The notes under the pieces: model-generated
The model's database searches: none
Seen by the model: the letters and a program-made list of their open reading frames with translations, nothing else
Told to the model about the DNA's origin: nothing
NCBI RefSeq assembly: GCF_001039355.2
Contig: NW_019774848.1
Coordinates: 310,611-374,610, forward strand
DNA length: 64,000 bases
Reading direction: 5' to 3'
DNA from: Lingula anatina
Lineage: Eukaryota; Brachiopoda; Lingulata; Lingulida; Lingulidae
In this document: in pieces, positions 51,542 through 62,697 of the stretch
How the letters are laid out: the number at the start of each line of letters is the position of its first letter
Position numbering within the stretch: position 1 is the stretch's first letter
Made by a program: the position numbers and the translations under genes

Positions 51542-51592
51542 CACACACACATTCATATGTACATACATACATGGTACAATCTAAATTTGAGG
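49555..51592. other. Intergenic; WDR18 3' UTR at the right end
   Basis: No coding exon. A minus-strand AATAAA (TTTATT at 51266-51271) is a good candidate for the WDR18 poly(A) signal, about 320 bp after its stop. An AC microsatellite lies at about 51510-51550. Confidence 0.45.
51510..51550. repeat. AC microsatellite in the WDR18 3' UTR
   Basis: (AC)n with one AAAC interruption, between the WDR18 stop codon and its probable poly(A) signal, so it is likely transcribed. Confidence 0.8.
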
Positions 51593-54500
51593 CTATGTGG
51601 AGTTGTCTTTATCATGTAAAATATTCTTCATGGTGAACTGGTACAACTCTTTATTGGCAGTCTGGAGCTGTGCAATATGTGCTTTCAATTCATGGGTCTC
51701 CTCTGAGTTACTTCCTTTAGTAGAACCCAATGTCTGTAAACCCTGCAATAAGAAAATTCATTCGCCTTAACACATCAGATTGTCAACATTGGGGACACTA
51801 TACTTCACTACCATAGAGATTGTGAAAGTTGCAGTGACCAATGTGATACACTAGAGATTGTGACAGTTGTGATGACTAATGTGATAAACTGGAGATTATG
51901 ACAGTTGTGATAACCAATGTGATACACTAGAGATTGAGACAGTTATGATAACCAATATGATATGCTTGAGATTGTGACAGTTGTGATGAGCAATGTGTTA
52001 CACCAGATTGTGACAGTTGTGATGACCAATGTGTTACACCAGATTGTGACAGTTGTGATGACCAATGTGTTACACCAGATTGCGACAGTTGTTATGACCA
52101 ATGTGTTACAATGTTCTTTATTCAAACTGGGATATTCAAGCTTCAGTGACATACTTCCAGTCATTTGTGATACTCGAAAATTAAGACACCTCTGCATCAG
52201 TAATCCAAATTTAATTTGAAAATAATAGGCCTAGGTTTTAACTGTGCAATAGCAGATATCTCAAATTTTATTTTTTAATGTTGTCAGCTCTGTAGTTTCA
52301 AGGAACTTAAAACAACAAGTTAACAAATCTTTAAACCTATGTTTTACAAACATTTATGCCCTGTGTAGTTCAATTTTGAAGACAGGCAGCCTACCTCTTC
52401 TAGTAAACAGTGTTCCACAAAGGTGCCTGATGATCCTTTCTCCCCCTGTGAAAAAAGTACTCAAAACTGCACATCTAATTTTGTTATACTACATTCCACA
52501 CCAGAACCAGTATTCTACATCAACATTAAAAACATTCTTTAAGTTCACAAATGTAAAAAAAAAAAATTAGTGTAACTTAAATAATGCCATTGAATTCAAA
52601 TTCAATTATCTTGGATAAAATCACAGATCTGGTACCTCATCCCTCTTGCTCCTCTTTATCTTGATGTGAAGAGTTTGGTCCTCTGCCTGGTCCTCTGCTG
52701 TGAACAGTTGTCTTTTAAACTGCTGTAGGGGCAGGCTTGTCTTCCACTCGCTGCTGCTGACACCTGGTGGTGTGGGAGATATCACCAGGTTTGTTACAGG
52801 GCCTGAAATAAATTAATAAATAAAGTTAAATACACATTCTCACACTTCTTACAACATCAGCAGGAGAAAAAAATTGTTCAAAAAAATCTCTGAACTTTTG
52901 GAATTTGAATTACATAGGAGGTTTAAATTAATTTTAAATAAAAAAGCAATGACAGTGAAATATGAATTAACCACACACAAAAAAAAAAGATCTTTCAGAA
53001 GGAATTTTAATGTTATCAATCTACCATCATAAGCTGACTACAAGTTTGTAATATACTATGTAAAGCTATCCTTACCTTTATGTGCAAGTGTTCTGATACA
53101 TTGCCGACTTTGTATATCCCATAATTTTACACTACAGTCATGTGATCCAGATACTAGTAAACTGCTGTCCATGTTGACAGATAAACATGTCACTTGTTTG
53201 CTAAAATAAACGTTGAATTTTATACCAATTGTAGATTTACAACTATTTTATTCACAAAGAAGATTTATAAAATTTTTATATTTTTGACTGTCTCAAGATT
53301 TTATGTTATACTCTTATGCAACCATTGGTGTAATCTTATGTATTGCAATGAATATGAAAATTACGACTTTTTTCAATTAAAAGCAATTTTGGGACAAATC
53401 CCATTCTTTACCTGTGTCCTGTGAAAACCAACCCTCTTGTTTCCTCTTGCTCAGATCCAATATGATGCTCCTTGGTGACTGGCTGCAAGTAAATAGATAT
53501 GAACACACTTTTCTATTTATTCATAAATTTCATCTGTAATAAATACCAACACCTGAGATATTTATGTCACAAAACTACTTTCACGGTTTGTTCACTTCCT
53601 CTGGTGTCTCTGAAATGAAGAAGACAGTAGAGCACAACCTGATTCTTCCCATCATCAAGATTTCACACTTAGAATAAAGTTAAACAAGTTCAAAATGAAT
53701 TATGCAGAGCTATGGTTGGTTATATATATATCAAAACGAGGCTCATCATGATGTATGTTGCTCACCTTCTCAAAGAGGTTAGCCTGATATATCTTCCCAT
53801 TACTACCTCCTGCAAACAGTCTGTATTCTGCTGTATCCATAGCAACAGACAATATACTGCAGTCATAGATAAAAGACACCAAAAGGTCACCAGATACTAT
53901 GTCCCAAAGCTGAAAAAATGTATACAAGCAATAATAATAAAAATGATAGCAATAATTGCAATACAAGTCTGCTTCATATCTATGGCCTCATTCAGAATAG
54001 GGAATAACTAGTCTGAGGGTCAAATATGGCCGACCCACTTGAATACTTCCCCAATGAAATCTATTCAGTGTCTATTAGCAGATTAGACAGCAAGCTTTGT
54101 AGTGGGTCGCCATATCTGACCCCCGGACTAGTTTGCCCCCTATTCTGAATGGAGCCCATCTCACCTTCACAGTGTGGTCAAGTGAGGCTGTGGCCACTCT
54201 GGCCCTGCAGCCTCCACAGCCAATGTGGACATCAGTGACCGGTAGGGAGTGTGCTGACCACACATGGACTGGGTCCACCTTCTTCCCCTGGACATCAGCA
54301 AGGACGCTGGATAATGCAGGATTAAAATACACTCAGCATGGAATGTCACATTTTGCGTGTACTGCCTTAAAGTGTCCAAATAAGTTACACTAATAATTTG
54401 GACTGGCAACCATTAAAAGTTTTGTCTTTAAGAATACCTCATTTTTCTTATCTCTCCTCATTCTCCTGTTACCCTTTACATCACTTTGCTCATCATTTAC

Positions 54501-56351
54501 AACAGTTTTTAAGCCAAATAAGAAAGCTTTAATTAATCTTTTGAAACTCTGATACCTTGCAAGATTCCAGACCAGCACAAGATGATCTTCTCCTGCAGAT
54601 ATAAAGTGGCTGCCATCATCAGTGAACTTGATACATCTAACTGTCTGGTAATGTCTGCTGAGGACCAGTAGAAGATTACCTGTACACACCTGGAATATAT
54701 CAATAACAGGTATGGTCATCTGACTGTCTGGTAATATATTAACAATGGCTTAAGTCATATGTCCAATATCAAGCAAGATGACATGATGTGATGATAAATT
54801 TGTCTTGAATAGAAAGGAAAGAAAACAACTACCAGGTTACTCCCTCTGGACAGGTGACTGTGTTTTCTTACCTGCCACAGGTGTAACTTCTCATCTACTG
54901 CAGCCACACAGTAACTGCCCTCTGGACTGACCGCCAGACCACTCACTCTACCTGGACACACCATCTTCAACTGGAGCTGCTCCTAATCAAAGAGAAAGTA
55001 ATGTCACCACACAATTAAGTATACAGAGAATATTAAATATACACAAGTGAACCACAAATTAATTAGTGTTTAGAAATTATTTTAATATGATATTAAAATA
55101 TCATACTTTCAAATGAGATTGATATTGATACGGTTGTGAATGATACAACCTTGTTCTAATGAGATTGATATTGTTACGGTTGTGAATAATACAATCTTGT
55201 TTTAATGAGATTGATATTGATACAGTTGTGAATGATACAACCTTGTTTTAATGAGATTGATATTGTTACGGTTGTGAATAATACAATCTTGTTTTAATGA
55301 GATTGATATTGATACAGTTGTGAATGATACAATCTTGTTTTTAAGAAACACCTTTAATTGACATGCTAACAAGAGACAAACAGATTTTTAATAAGGTCTA
55401 AAAAACACAACACTGACCCTTTTCTGAAGTGACCAGACATGTATTAGTGACTTGTTGTGGACGGCAGAGAGGATGTACTGTTCAGCTAGAAGACAGAGTG
55501 TCCTGGGGACACTAGCGCCACCTTTGTAGGTGGCCAGTGTGGTTCCAGAATGAAGATCCAAGACACAGGTATTCCACAGCTGTCCTGTGCCTTCACTCGT
55601 AAATATCACCTGGGGAGAAGAAGGGAACATAATTAGCCAAAAAGACAATTTTTGACTGCAAAACAGAAAGCCCATCCAAATAAAAAGCCTTCTTCATACT
55701 ACAGACATCTTTTTATTCTCCATTTGTACTATATAGATCTTTCTTATTTAGTCTGATATTTCCAAAGGCAGTAAGGGAAGGTGACAGCATGGAAAGACAA
55801 GTCCAGTACCTCTCCATTAGTGTCCATCAAAGTCAAAGTCAACATTTATTCCCTTCCACTGCTTTAGTGTAGCACAAATAATCACGCCCTAGCCCTAATA
55901 AATTATCTATTTAAGTAATAAAGCATGTGCTAGGGCTCAGGGGTAGAAATAAAATCCCAGTTATAAAGTGTTAGTTTTGACATGGAGGAACAGAAAATGT
56001 AAAAAAAAAAACTACTTTGAAAAAGTGAAAATTATAGGGGAGGGGGGAATATCCATAAGTGACAATATTTTAGCTATGGCAAAGACGGTTAACAAAGTGT
56101 AAGAAAAATTGGGGAGGGGGATCGATTGCACATTTGCAGTACTGGTATTAACATTTACGTAAATTTTAGTTGTGCTATCTCGTCTGACACAGCTTTCATC
56201 CTTTTTCGCATTTTTCTATCCTAAACAATTGTGTACTATCCTAACTAGGTTTTTAATTAACGGACAAACCACCAACATCATGAACATCGAAATAACTTAA
56301 AGATAAAACAAAAGATAGAAGTCGCACATTTACCTCTATGGGCGCAGCCAT
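51593..56351 (-). CDS. WDR18: WDR18, WD-repeat protein, 11 exons, 434 aa
   Basis: WD40 scaffold of the nucleolar rixosome/PELP1-TEX10-WDR18 complex (yeast Ipi3), needed for ITS2 processing and 60S maturation. Exons: 56351-56334, 55609-55418, 54982-54872, 54689-54556, 54306-54165, 53909-53766, 53482-53412, 53200-53076, 52802-52636, 52445-52395 and 51742-51593 (stop 51595-51593). The total is 1305 nt with all phases matching. The product begins MAAPIEVIFTSEG and shows family landmarks in order: [113 protein letters not shown], and a C-terminal coiled coil ([20 protein letters not shown]). Length is very close to human WDR18. Domain order, length and the C-terminal helix identify the orthologue. 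Introns carry two minisatellites and a MITE. Confidence 0.96.
51816..52110. repeat. Minisatellite, 36-38-bp unit, about 8 copies
   Basis: Tandem units of the form GATTGTGACAGTTGTGATGA, then CCAATGTGTTACACCA. Left copies are about 38 bp and diverged. The right three are about 36 bp and nearly identical, suggesting recent expansion at one end. It lies in the last intron of WDR18. Confidence 0.85.
53984..54157. mobile_element. MITE family 2, copy C, in a WDR18 intron
   Basis: Ends GGCCTCATTCAGAATAG and the complement of CTATTCTGAATGGAGCCC form inverted repeats. The interior matches the reverse complement of 27172-27344 (CTATTCAGTGTCTATTAGCA). The element ends only about seven bases after the 5' splice site of WDR18 exon 5 (donor at 54164-54163), so almost the whole start of that intron is transposon. 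Confidence 0.75.
55112..55342. repeat. Minisatellite, 46-bp unit, 5 copies in alternating A-B-A-B-A order
   Basis: Five 46-bp units starting AATGAGATTGATATTG. Units 1, 3 and 5 continue with GATAC(G/A)GTTGTGAATGAT, units 2 and 4 with GTTACGGTTGTGAATAAT, giving a 92-bp higher-order period. It lies in WDR18 intron 2. Confidence 0.88.
55800..55940 (-). mobile_element. Possible retroposon 3' tail
   Basis: On the minus strand the sequence AATAAATGTTGACTTTGACT, followed by TTGATGG, has the poly(A)-signal-plus-short-tandem-tail look of invertebrate LINE/SINE ends. An inverted pair (CCCTAGCCC / GCTAGGGCTCAGGGG) lies upstream. No coding relic was found. Weak. Confidence 0.2.
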
Positions 56352-57109
56352 CTTGCAACTGTCCCGCAGTAAATATAGGTGATACACTGAGACTCATTGC
56401 TCGGCTGTTTGTTCTTTGTGATTTATGCAAGAAAATTAATAAATAAATAAAAACAATAAATCAACAAATAATGAGCTTCTAAATTCTTTAGTTTTGGAGG
56501 GCAGTGACAATACATAAATACTGAAATGACCCCCCCCTGTACCTAGCGCCAGATTTTTTTAATGCATTTTACTCTTTTAAAAAATAAACATTTATTTTTA
56601 AAATTGTAGTTTCTTGGTATGTTCTCATTATATTTATATGTGACGAAATGCACACTGTTTTTGCACGTCCTTCCATTTGCTTTAGCAATACATGTTTGAT
56701 GCATACTTGAATTTTAAAAACATTAAAAATCAAAAGCAACTTAGATAAAGGGGGCACATCATAAGCACCCTGTTCGACTCCTTTGGGTGGTCAAATACAC
56801 ATACCTGTTTGGCATTCCGTTAAAAATTTTTTTCTATTTTTCTACAGGCAGACTTATTATTACACGTACACCACTCAACAGTCGCTAGATTGCAAGCAAT
56901 TGGCAGTCTTTTTCTAGAACTTCACCATTTCTTCACGGAATACCATCAACCTTTGTTATGTCTGTGCTGTCTGTTAATTCAGTTTTATTAGTGATTGAGA
57001 AGGTCTAGTTCATATTCATTTCTAGTCTCTCAAATAGCTAAAATACGATTTGTAGTAAAATAAATGGCAGTAGAATTGGAACTCAAACTTGGCAAAATAA
57101 TAATAATAA
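56352..57109. other. WDR18 promoter region
   Basis: The start codon at 56351 is followed on this side by 758 bp up to the hAT insertion. The sequence is AT-rich without a clear TATA box. The WDR18 transcription start must lie here or inside the transposon. Confidence 0.4.
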
Positions 57110-57192
57110 CAGGGGCGGATCCAGAGATATTTTCTGACAGTCTTCCAAATTCTTCGTTGATCCCCCCCCCCCGGTCCGCGCTCACACACATT

Positions 57193-57223
57193 GACACGCG
57201 CGTGCACACACACACACACACAC
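57193..57223. repeat. AC microsatellite near the hAT left end
   Basis: Short (AC)n about 85 bp inside the left terminus, following a C-rich run at 57164-57173. Length changes here could alter the subterminal spacing of the transposon. Confidence 0.7.
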
Positions 57224-57289
57224 ATAAAAAAAACATGCGTGTACATAATATTATGCAATTTTATTGAAAAGAAAGTAGCATTTTAATTT

Positions 57290-57700
57290 GGAGTCAAAGG
57301 TCATATACATCATGATCACTACATGTCTTCTAAAGTACAGTCACAACAATCTAGCTATGTATTGAGGTAAAAATACAAACTCCTAAATTAACCCATGGCT
57401 CAGTGCACAAAATACTTAATGGCTGACTACACATTAAGTAAAACCAAATAAAAATGTGTTATTCAAAATAAAAGGTACAAACTACAGCTTCAGTCTTTGG
57501 AGTCAAAGGTCATATACATTATAATTCATGTCTAGTCTTTTAAAGTAGTCACAACATCTTGCTATATGTATCAAAGTAAAAATGCAAACTCCTAAATTAA
57601 TCCATTGTTCAGTGCACAAACTTTTTCATAACAGACTACCTAGTAAAACCAAATAAGAATATGTAAATCAGATTAAAGGGTACAAACCACAGCTTCAACA
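57290..57700. repeat. Diverged tandem duplication, period about 209 bp, inside the hAT element
   Basis: Two copies beginning GGAGTCAAAGGTCATATACA at 57290 and 57499, sharing AACTCCTAAATTAA, CAGTGCACAAA and AGTAAAACCAAATAA in the same order. They lie between the left end and the transposase stop codon, in the transposon 3' UTR. Confidence 0.85.
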
Positions 57701-57713
57701 TTCACTTGGGTAG

Positions 57714-60700
57714 TCAGTCTTGAAAAATATTTACAAGTCTCATGCGTCTTGGTTGTCTCCTGGCAAACAAGTCAATAACAGCATTGACATCAATCTCCAT
57801 GTTGTAATGAACATGCAGGAGGGCCAGTCCATTGAGTCTATCCTGGGACATGCTGGAGCGCAGATAAGACTTGATCCTTCGAAGGGCAGATACTGATCGC
57901 TCACACTCACATGTTGTTGATGGCAAAGCACTTGCAATCTTCAGCAAAGTGGTTAAATTTGGGAACATGTCAGTGTCCACCAACTGAAGAGTTTTACTAA
58001 TACTGTCTGGTGCAGAGGAAGGGTGTGATGTCCAGTATGTTGCCCACAATTTCATCTCAGCTGGTAGAGAATCAGGGTGAGGCAAATCATCAAAGTAGCA
58101 CTTTGACATTTTGAGAATGTCTGCCTCCCAACTTGGCTGGGCTACTGCTACTGGCAGGATGGATCTTACAAATGCCACAGATGCTGCCTGGTTGTCCTCA
58201 AAGCGGGTAGTGAGTTCAAGTATCAGATTGTCCAGGAATGGAATAATAAGGTTTCTCCTGTAATATTCTTCTGTCGTGGTCGCTGGAGTATTATCCCTAT
58301 GCCGCTGCCTTCCACAGGCCCTTGGCTTGGCTAGCACTATGTCTACTCTCGCAGCAAGTGTTTCAGCTTTCTCTAATAGCTCTGAACTAAGTTCATCCAC
58401 TTTCTCCCTTAGAGATTTCAGTGTTGTAACTACAACTTGGGCGTTGGCATATGCCTGATGTACCTCTTCTTCTCTTCCCTGCAGTTTAGTAGTTAGCCCT
58501 CTTGTATACTGGAGAATGTCTTTGCACACTGCCAAAGAGAAAATAAAATCACTCTGTGTGACAGCATTGACCAAGCTAGTTGCTTTAGTGATGGTGTCAC
58601 AGCTGCTGAGGGGATCAGTTTTAATGGTATCCAGGGCATCTACCACTGGCCCATACAGGTCATGGAGATTGTCCAGAGAATCCAGCCTTTCAATCCACCT
58701 ACAAGAAAAATGATCATTTTATATAAGAAAGGCTGTATAAGCATTCATCTTTAAGAGGACAGTGTCCAAAATCCAAAAGCAAAAAAAAAACTATCTGATA
58801 ATTAAGACATATATAATATAAAATTGTCACAGTATGACTAAATGTTTATTAAATGTAACGAAAGTCAGAAATAATATGAAAATGTTATAGTTAAATATTC
58901 ATTAAATGTTGAACAAAGTGATTTAAAGTTATAATCATCTTACATATGTTTGGTATAATATGTGACTTAATATAATATGGATTTGCATAATTATTTTAGA
59001 ATACCTAGTTCTACACTGGGCCTTTAGCTTGCTTATCTTTGATTCAGGCAGCATCTCCTCCACCGAAGCATCCAGTATACCTTGTTTTTTGGGTGAATAG
59101 TTAAAAAAGTTGGCCAATTCTGTCGTCACACCCAGGAAGTTTCTTATCATCTGAAATCATAATATATATGAAAATTAAATCAGTGAAATTCTTTCTGGGA
59201 ACATGCTGATGTAATAACTTTCTTGAGCATATAACTAGATAAGGAATTAATGATGAAATTTAAATTGCATCAATTAGTTTTTCCTGTTTTGCATCAAGGT
59301 ATTACAGCAACAACAACTTTAGTATACAATATATTTACCTGGATTGCACATGCCTTCATCACACACAGGTTGAGCTGATGGCTCAAGCAGTGGACATACA
59401 CTGCCTTTGGGTATTCCGCTTTGATTCTTGCTGCAGCACCATTGACCTTGCCTGCCATGTTTCCTGCCCCATCATAACACTGTCCTCTGAAAATGGAAAG
59501 GCATAAATACATGTTTACATTTTCATACTTTTGTAGAATTCAAGCAGCTAATTGTTAAATCCTATATATTATTTACAAATTAATTATTTCAATGCCAAAA
59601 ACAATTCTAAATTGTTTGAAAGTGTATGAAGGGAAGCAAACTTAACACAGGAAAATTTACTCTTTAAATGTTTTCATTCAGGCATTTTTACAACATTAAT
59701 TTTTTTTAAATAATAGCTACAAAAACCCAGCAGCTTACCTGCACTTGTCCATGCTGAGTCCAAGATCTGACACTGTAGTCTGTATAAGCTTGGCAATTGC
59801 TGCTCCTGATATGCCCTCACCACACTCCTGGTAGCCTATGAAATCCTCACGTACCTTTCCAATGGACCCATCATAGTATCGGAGGACAAGTGGTAACTGC
59901 TCTTTGTTACTGCAATCTGTTGCTTCGTCTGCCATGATTGTGAAAAATTCAGCCTTCTTTACTTTCTCTGCAATCTTTGTAATAACAATTTCCCTGCAGC
60001 AGTCTATGAGTTCGTTTTGGATGGTCTTACTTCTGTATGTGGCATTCTTTGGTGCATCCTGGCAATGTGTCCCCAGGATGGTATCACCAGCATCAACTCG
60101 AAACTCAATTAACTTCTGAAAGTTCCCTGTATTGCTGCTATCGTCAAAAAAAGAACTGTCATCGCGATGCCCTCTTAGTGCCAAATTCTGTCTTCCACAC
60201 AACAAAACCGTCTTCACAATAGATGCAAGTTTTGCCCTGTTTTCTGCCACTCTCTTAGCCAGTGCGTGGTCCAGCTGCTGAATAACCGGCACAGACTTGC
60301 TTTCCATGGAGTTTTTGAACTCCACATATGTTACCATGGCAGATTTGTGTACCTCGGATGTGCTGTCATGTTCTTTTAACTTCCTTAGCGCAGAAGTCCA
60401 GGTGGTGAGGGGACTTGTCATCAGCCTGTCCAGCTTGTGACTGTTCTTGCCAGCCTGGACCCCAAACAAAACACAAGGCAAACAGTATGCACCATCCTCT
60501 TTTGAAGAATATGCAAGCCAGTTAAACTGTTGCAACCATGCAGCATTGAATGCTCTCATCTTTCCATATTCCTCTTTCTTGGGGAACTCGTAGCGACTTG
60601 GTGGATACCATAGATTCTTGATGTACCTGATAATGAAAAGAAAAAAAATGAAGTAACTGGATAATTTCACTCTAGAAATGGTTTATCAAGTAACCACTCT

Positions 60701-61507
60701 GTTGTAAAAATTAAACAAGGCATATTATGTAAAATGTATTGTGAATTATTTTTACTAGTACAAAGACAAACCACACTGGACTGGCATGCAGAAAAATATT
60801 CAACACATTTTATTTATAACAACAGTTATTCTTTTAATCACACATTCAAATTGAAACAGGACACTAACATTAGTCATAACCTTTAAGTATACTTCAAGAT
60901 TACAATTCAACAAAAAGATATCCTATCAATGTCCTATCAATAGCATTTCTATTCTTAAATATACCAGCAGCTTGCAAAATCAACATGTTGACTGACATAA
61001 AGGTAAGTGTATTAAGACAAAACTGGAAAATAATATTGCTGTTAGTTAAACAGTGAATGCTTGCTTGTGTCAGTGAATTGCAAGATTCAAAATATTTACC
61101 TGAATTTTTCTTCTCTGGTGAGTGAAAAATCCTGTTGTTTGCAGGAACTTACATCCCATCTTGTATCACTTGTAGTTGTTGCAGTAAGAGTTTCATCACC
61201 AGTTCTCACATCTACCTGGCACTCTGGTGGAATGACAATGTCTGCTGCATCTGAAATTTCAATGCGAATAAATATATATAATGTAAATATTTTTCAGAGT
61301 GTGCATCACATTTCTTAATAATTATCAATACAATTCAATCTACCATTATATAGTAAATCTACCTCAGTACGTACTAGTTGTGAAGATATGGTACTTTTTT
61401 CTTTACAAATAAACATTTATATAGGTTGTACCTTCACAGAGTTTCTGCTTCTTAATACCAAAATCAAACAGACTCTTGGGCCGTTTTCGACTCAATTCTT
61501 TTGACAT
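57714..61507 (-). CDS. hAT transposase, TTF zinc-finger/DUF4371 type, 6 exons, 797 aa, intact
   Basis: Transposase predicted to cut and join the ends of its own element; relatives are often annotated as zinc finger MYM-type or '52 kDa repressor' proteins. Exons: 61507-61432, 61250-61100, 60626-59739, 59486-59339, 59150-59005 and 58698-57714. The sum is 2394 nt with all phases consistent and no stop or frameshift. The start MSKELSRKRPKSLFDF with basic residues may be a nuclear signal. Exon 3 holds the TTF-type zinc finger (YCLPCVLFG ... LKEHDSTSEVHKSAM) and DUF4371 (IMADEATDCSNKEQLPLVLR). Exon 4 encodes CYDGAGNMAG and VHCLSHQLNLC, conserved hAT catalytic-core blocks. The C-terminus (about 729-775, LPSTTCECERSVSALRRIKS) is the hAT dimerisation domain. 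Poly(A) hexamer candidates lie in the 3' tandem repeat region. An exapted host gene is less likely, given matching TIRs and target duplication. Confidence 0.92.
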
Positions 61508-62697
61508 TGTAGCCAAAAATTAACTTCTCCCAAAGAGATTCAATGACTGACTGGACATCCAGAAAAATGTCCCAATATTTATATGATCCTCTACTTACGT
61601 AACAAACTCAATTAAAACTGATCATAGACGACACTCAGGTAATAGTAATTGTTCATTTAAAAAGTAACTGTCTGTTATCAAGGAAGCCCTTGAATTATCG
61701 GTATTTGATCACTTAGGCACCGTTGCGTCCAGAGAGATTAATCTGATAACACGAACGAACAGTTCCAGAGTCAGTTGACATTATTAACTTTGATCATTTA
61801 GTACAGCCTGATCAAAGCTTCAACTATTCTACCCACCTTTAAATTCCCACTATTTAAACCTTCATTTTCGTTGGAAAAGCAAAATCTGTAAATATATACT
61901 ATGAGTCCGTAATATCACATCATGCGGACCGCATCATGCGTACTGCATTTTACTAGTGCCGGTCAGTGCTACCTGCCAAGCTGGCACATTAGTAATGACA
62001 GATTGTTCAAAGAAAAGTTTATGAAAGTCAGTTCGTAAAAGCAAGTTTTATAAATATATAAAAAAGATTAAAAAGATTTACTTACCTTTTGTCAGACACT
62101 TCTCTTTTATGTACCAAGCTTTTCGTCAGCCATGTTTCTTCCACGGAAGTAATGCTGGAACATGCGCACGCTTCAAGATAGGCTGGAAGCGATCTCTTTT
62201 TCATGAAAGTTCGCAACCATGGTTTGACTCAGTTATTATAAATATCGATATAAAACGTCATAACAATTACATTACTTCCTGAAATAAGAGATTTAATGAA
62301 AAAATATTAAAGTGTACAGGTTGAGTCACTGTCGTTACCTGGGCTGGAGTGTGCGCCGGTGCGTAGTTAACAAGGTTAATTGTTTACAAGCTCTTGCGTA
62401 CCCTGGCCCACTACCTGGTATCTTAATTGCATCAGCAATTAGTAAGCCGGTCAACTTGGGATAGATAATTAGGAAGACTGTCAGCTTTTCATATGATCAA
62501 AACCACAGGTAGCGACCTTCGTCTAATTACATCTACTGACACCAAAGTTTTTAACACGTCGTCCAGGAAGACCGTCATCGTAATCTTGAAAATCTTTGAC
62601 CGTCTTCCGACAGGAAAAATACAATGCGGTCAATGTAAACTTGAAAAATTCTGACCGTCTTCCGGAAGACCCAGAAGACGGCCTGTATCCGCCCCTG

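Larger units (their letters stand above)
57110..62697 (-). mobile_element. Full-length hAT transposon with TIRs and 8-bp target duplication
   Basis: The element is 5588 bp. The left end reads CAGGGGCGGATCCAG (57110-57124) and the right end in reverse complement CAGGGGCGGATACAG (from 62697), 14 of 15 identical. Immediate flanks are AATAATAA at 57102-57109 and AATAATAA at 62698-62705, a perfect 8-bp target-site duplication as expected for hAT. The CAGGGGCG terminus is common in animal hAT elements. A complete six-exon transposase gene lies inside. Short subterminal motifs (GACCGTCTTCCG and variants) repeat near the right end (62599-62662) with a related GACAGTCTTCC near the left end, possible transposase-binding sites. 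One caution: AATAATAA is low-complexity. Confidence 0.9.
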
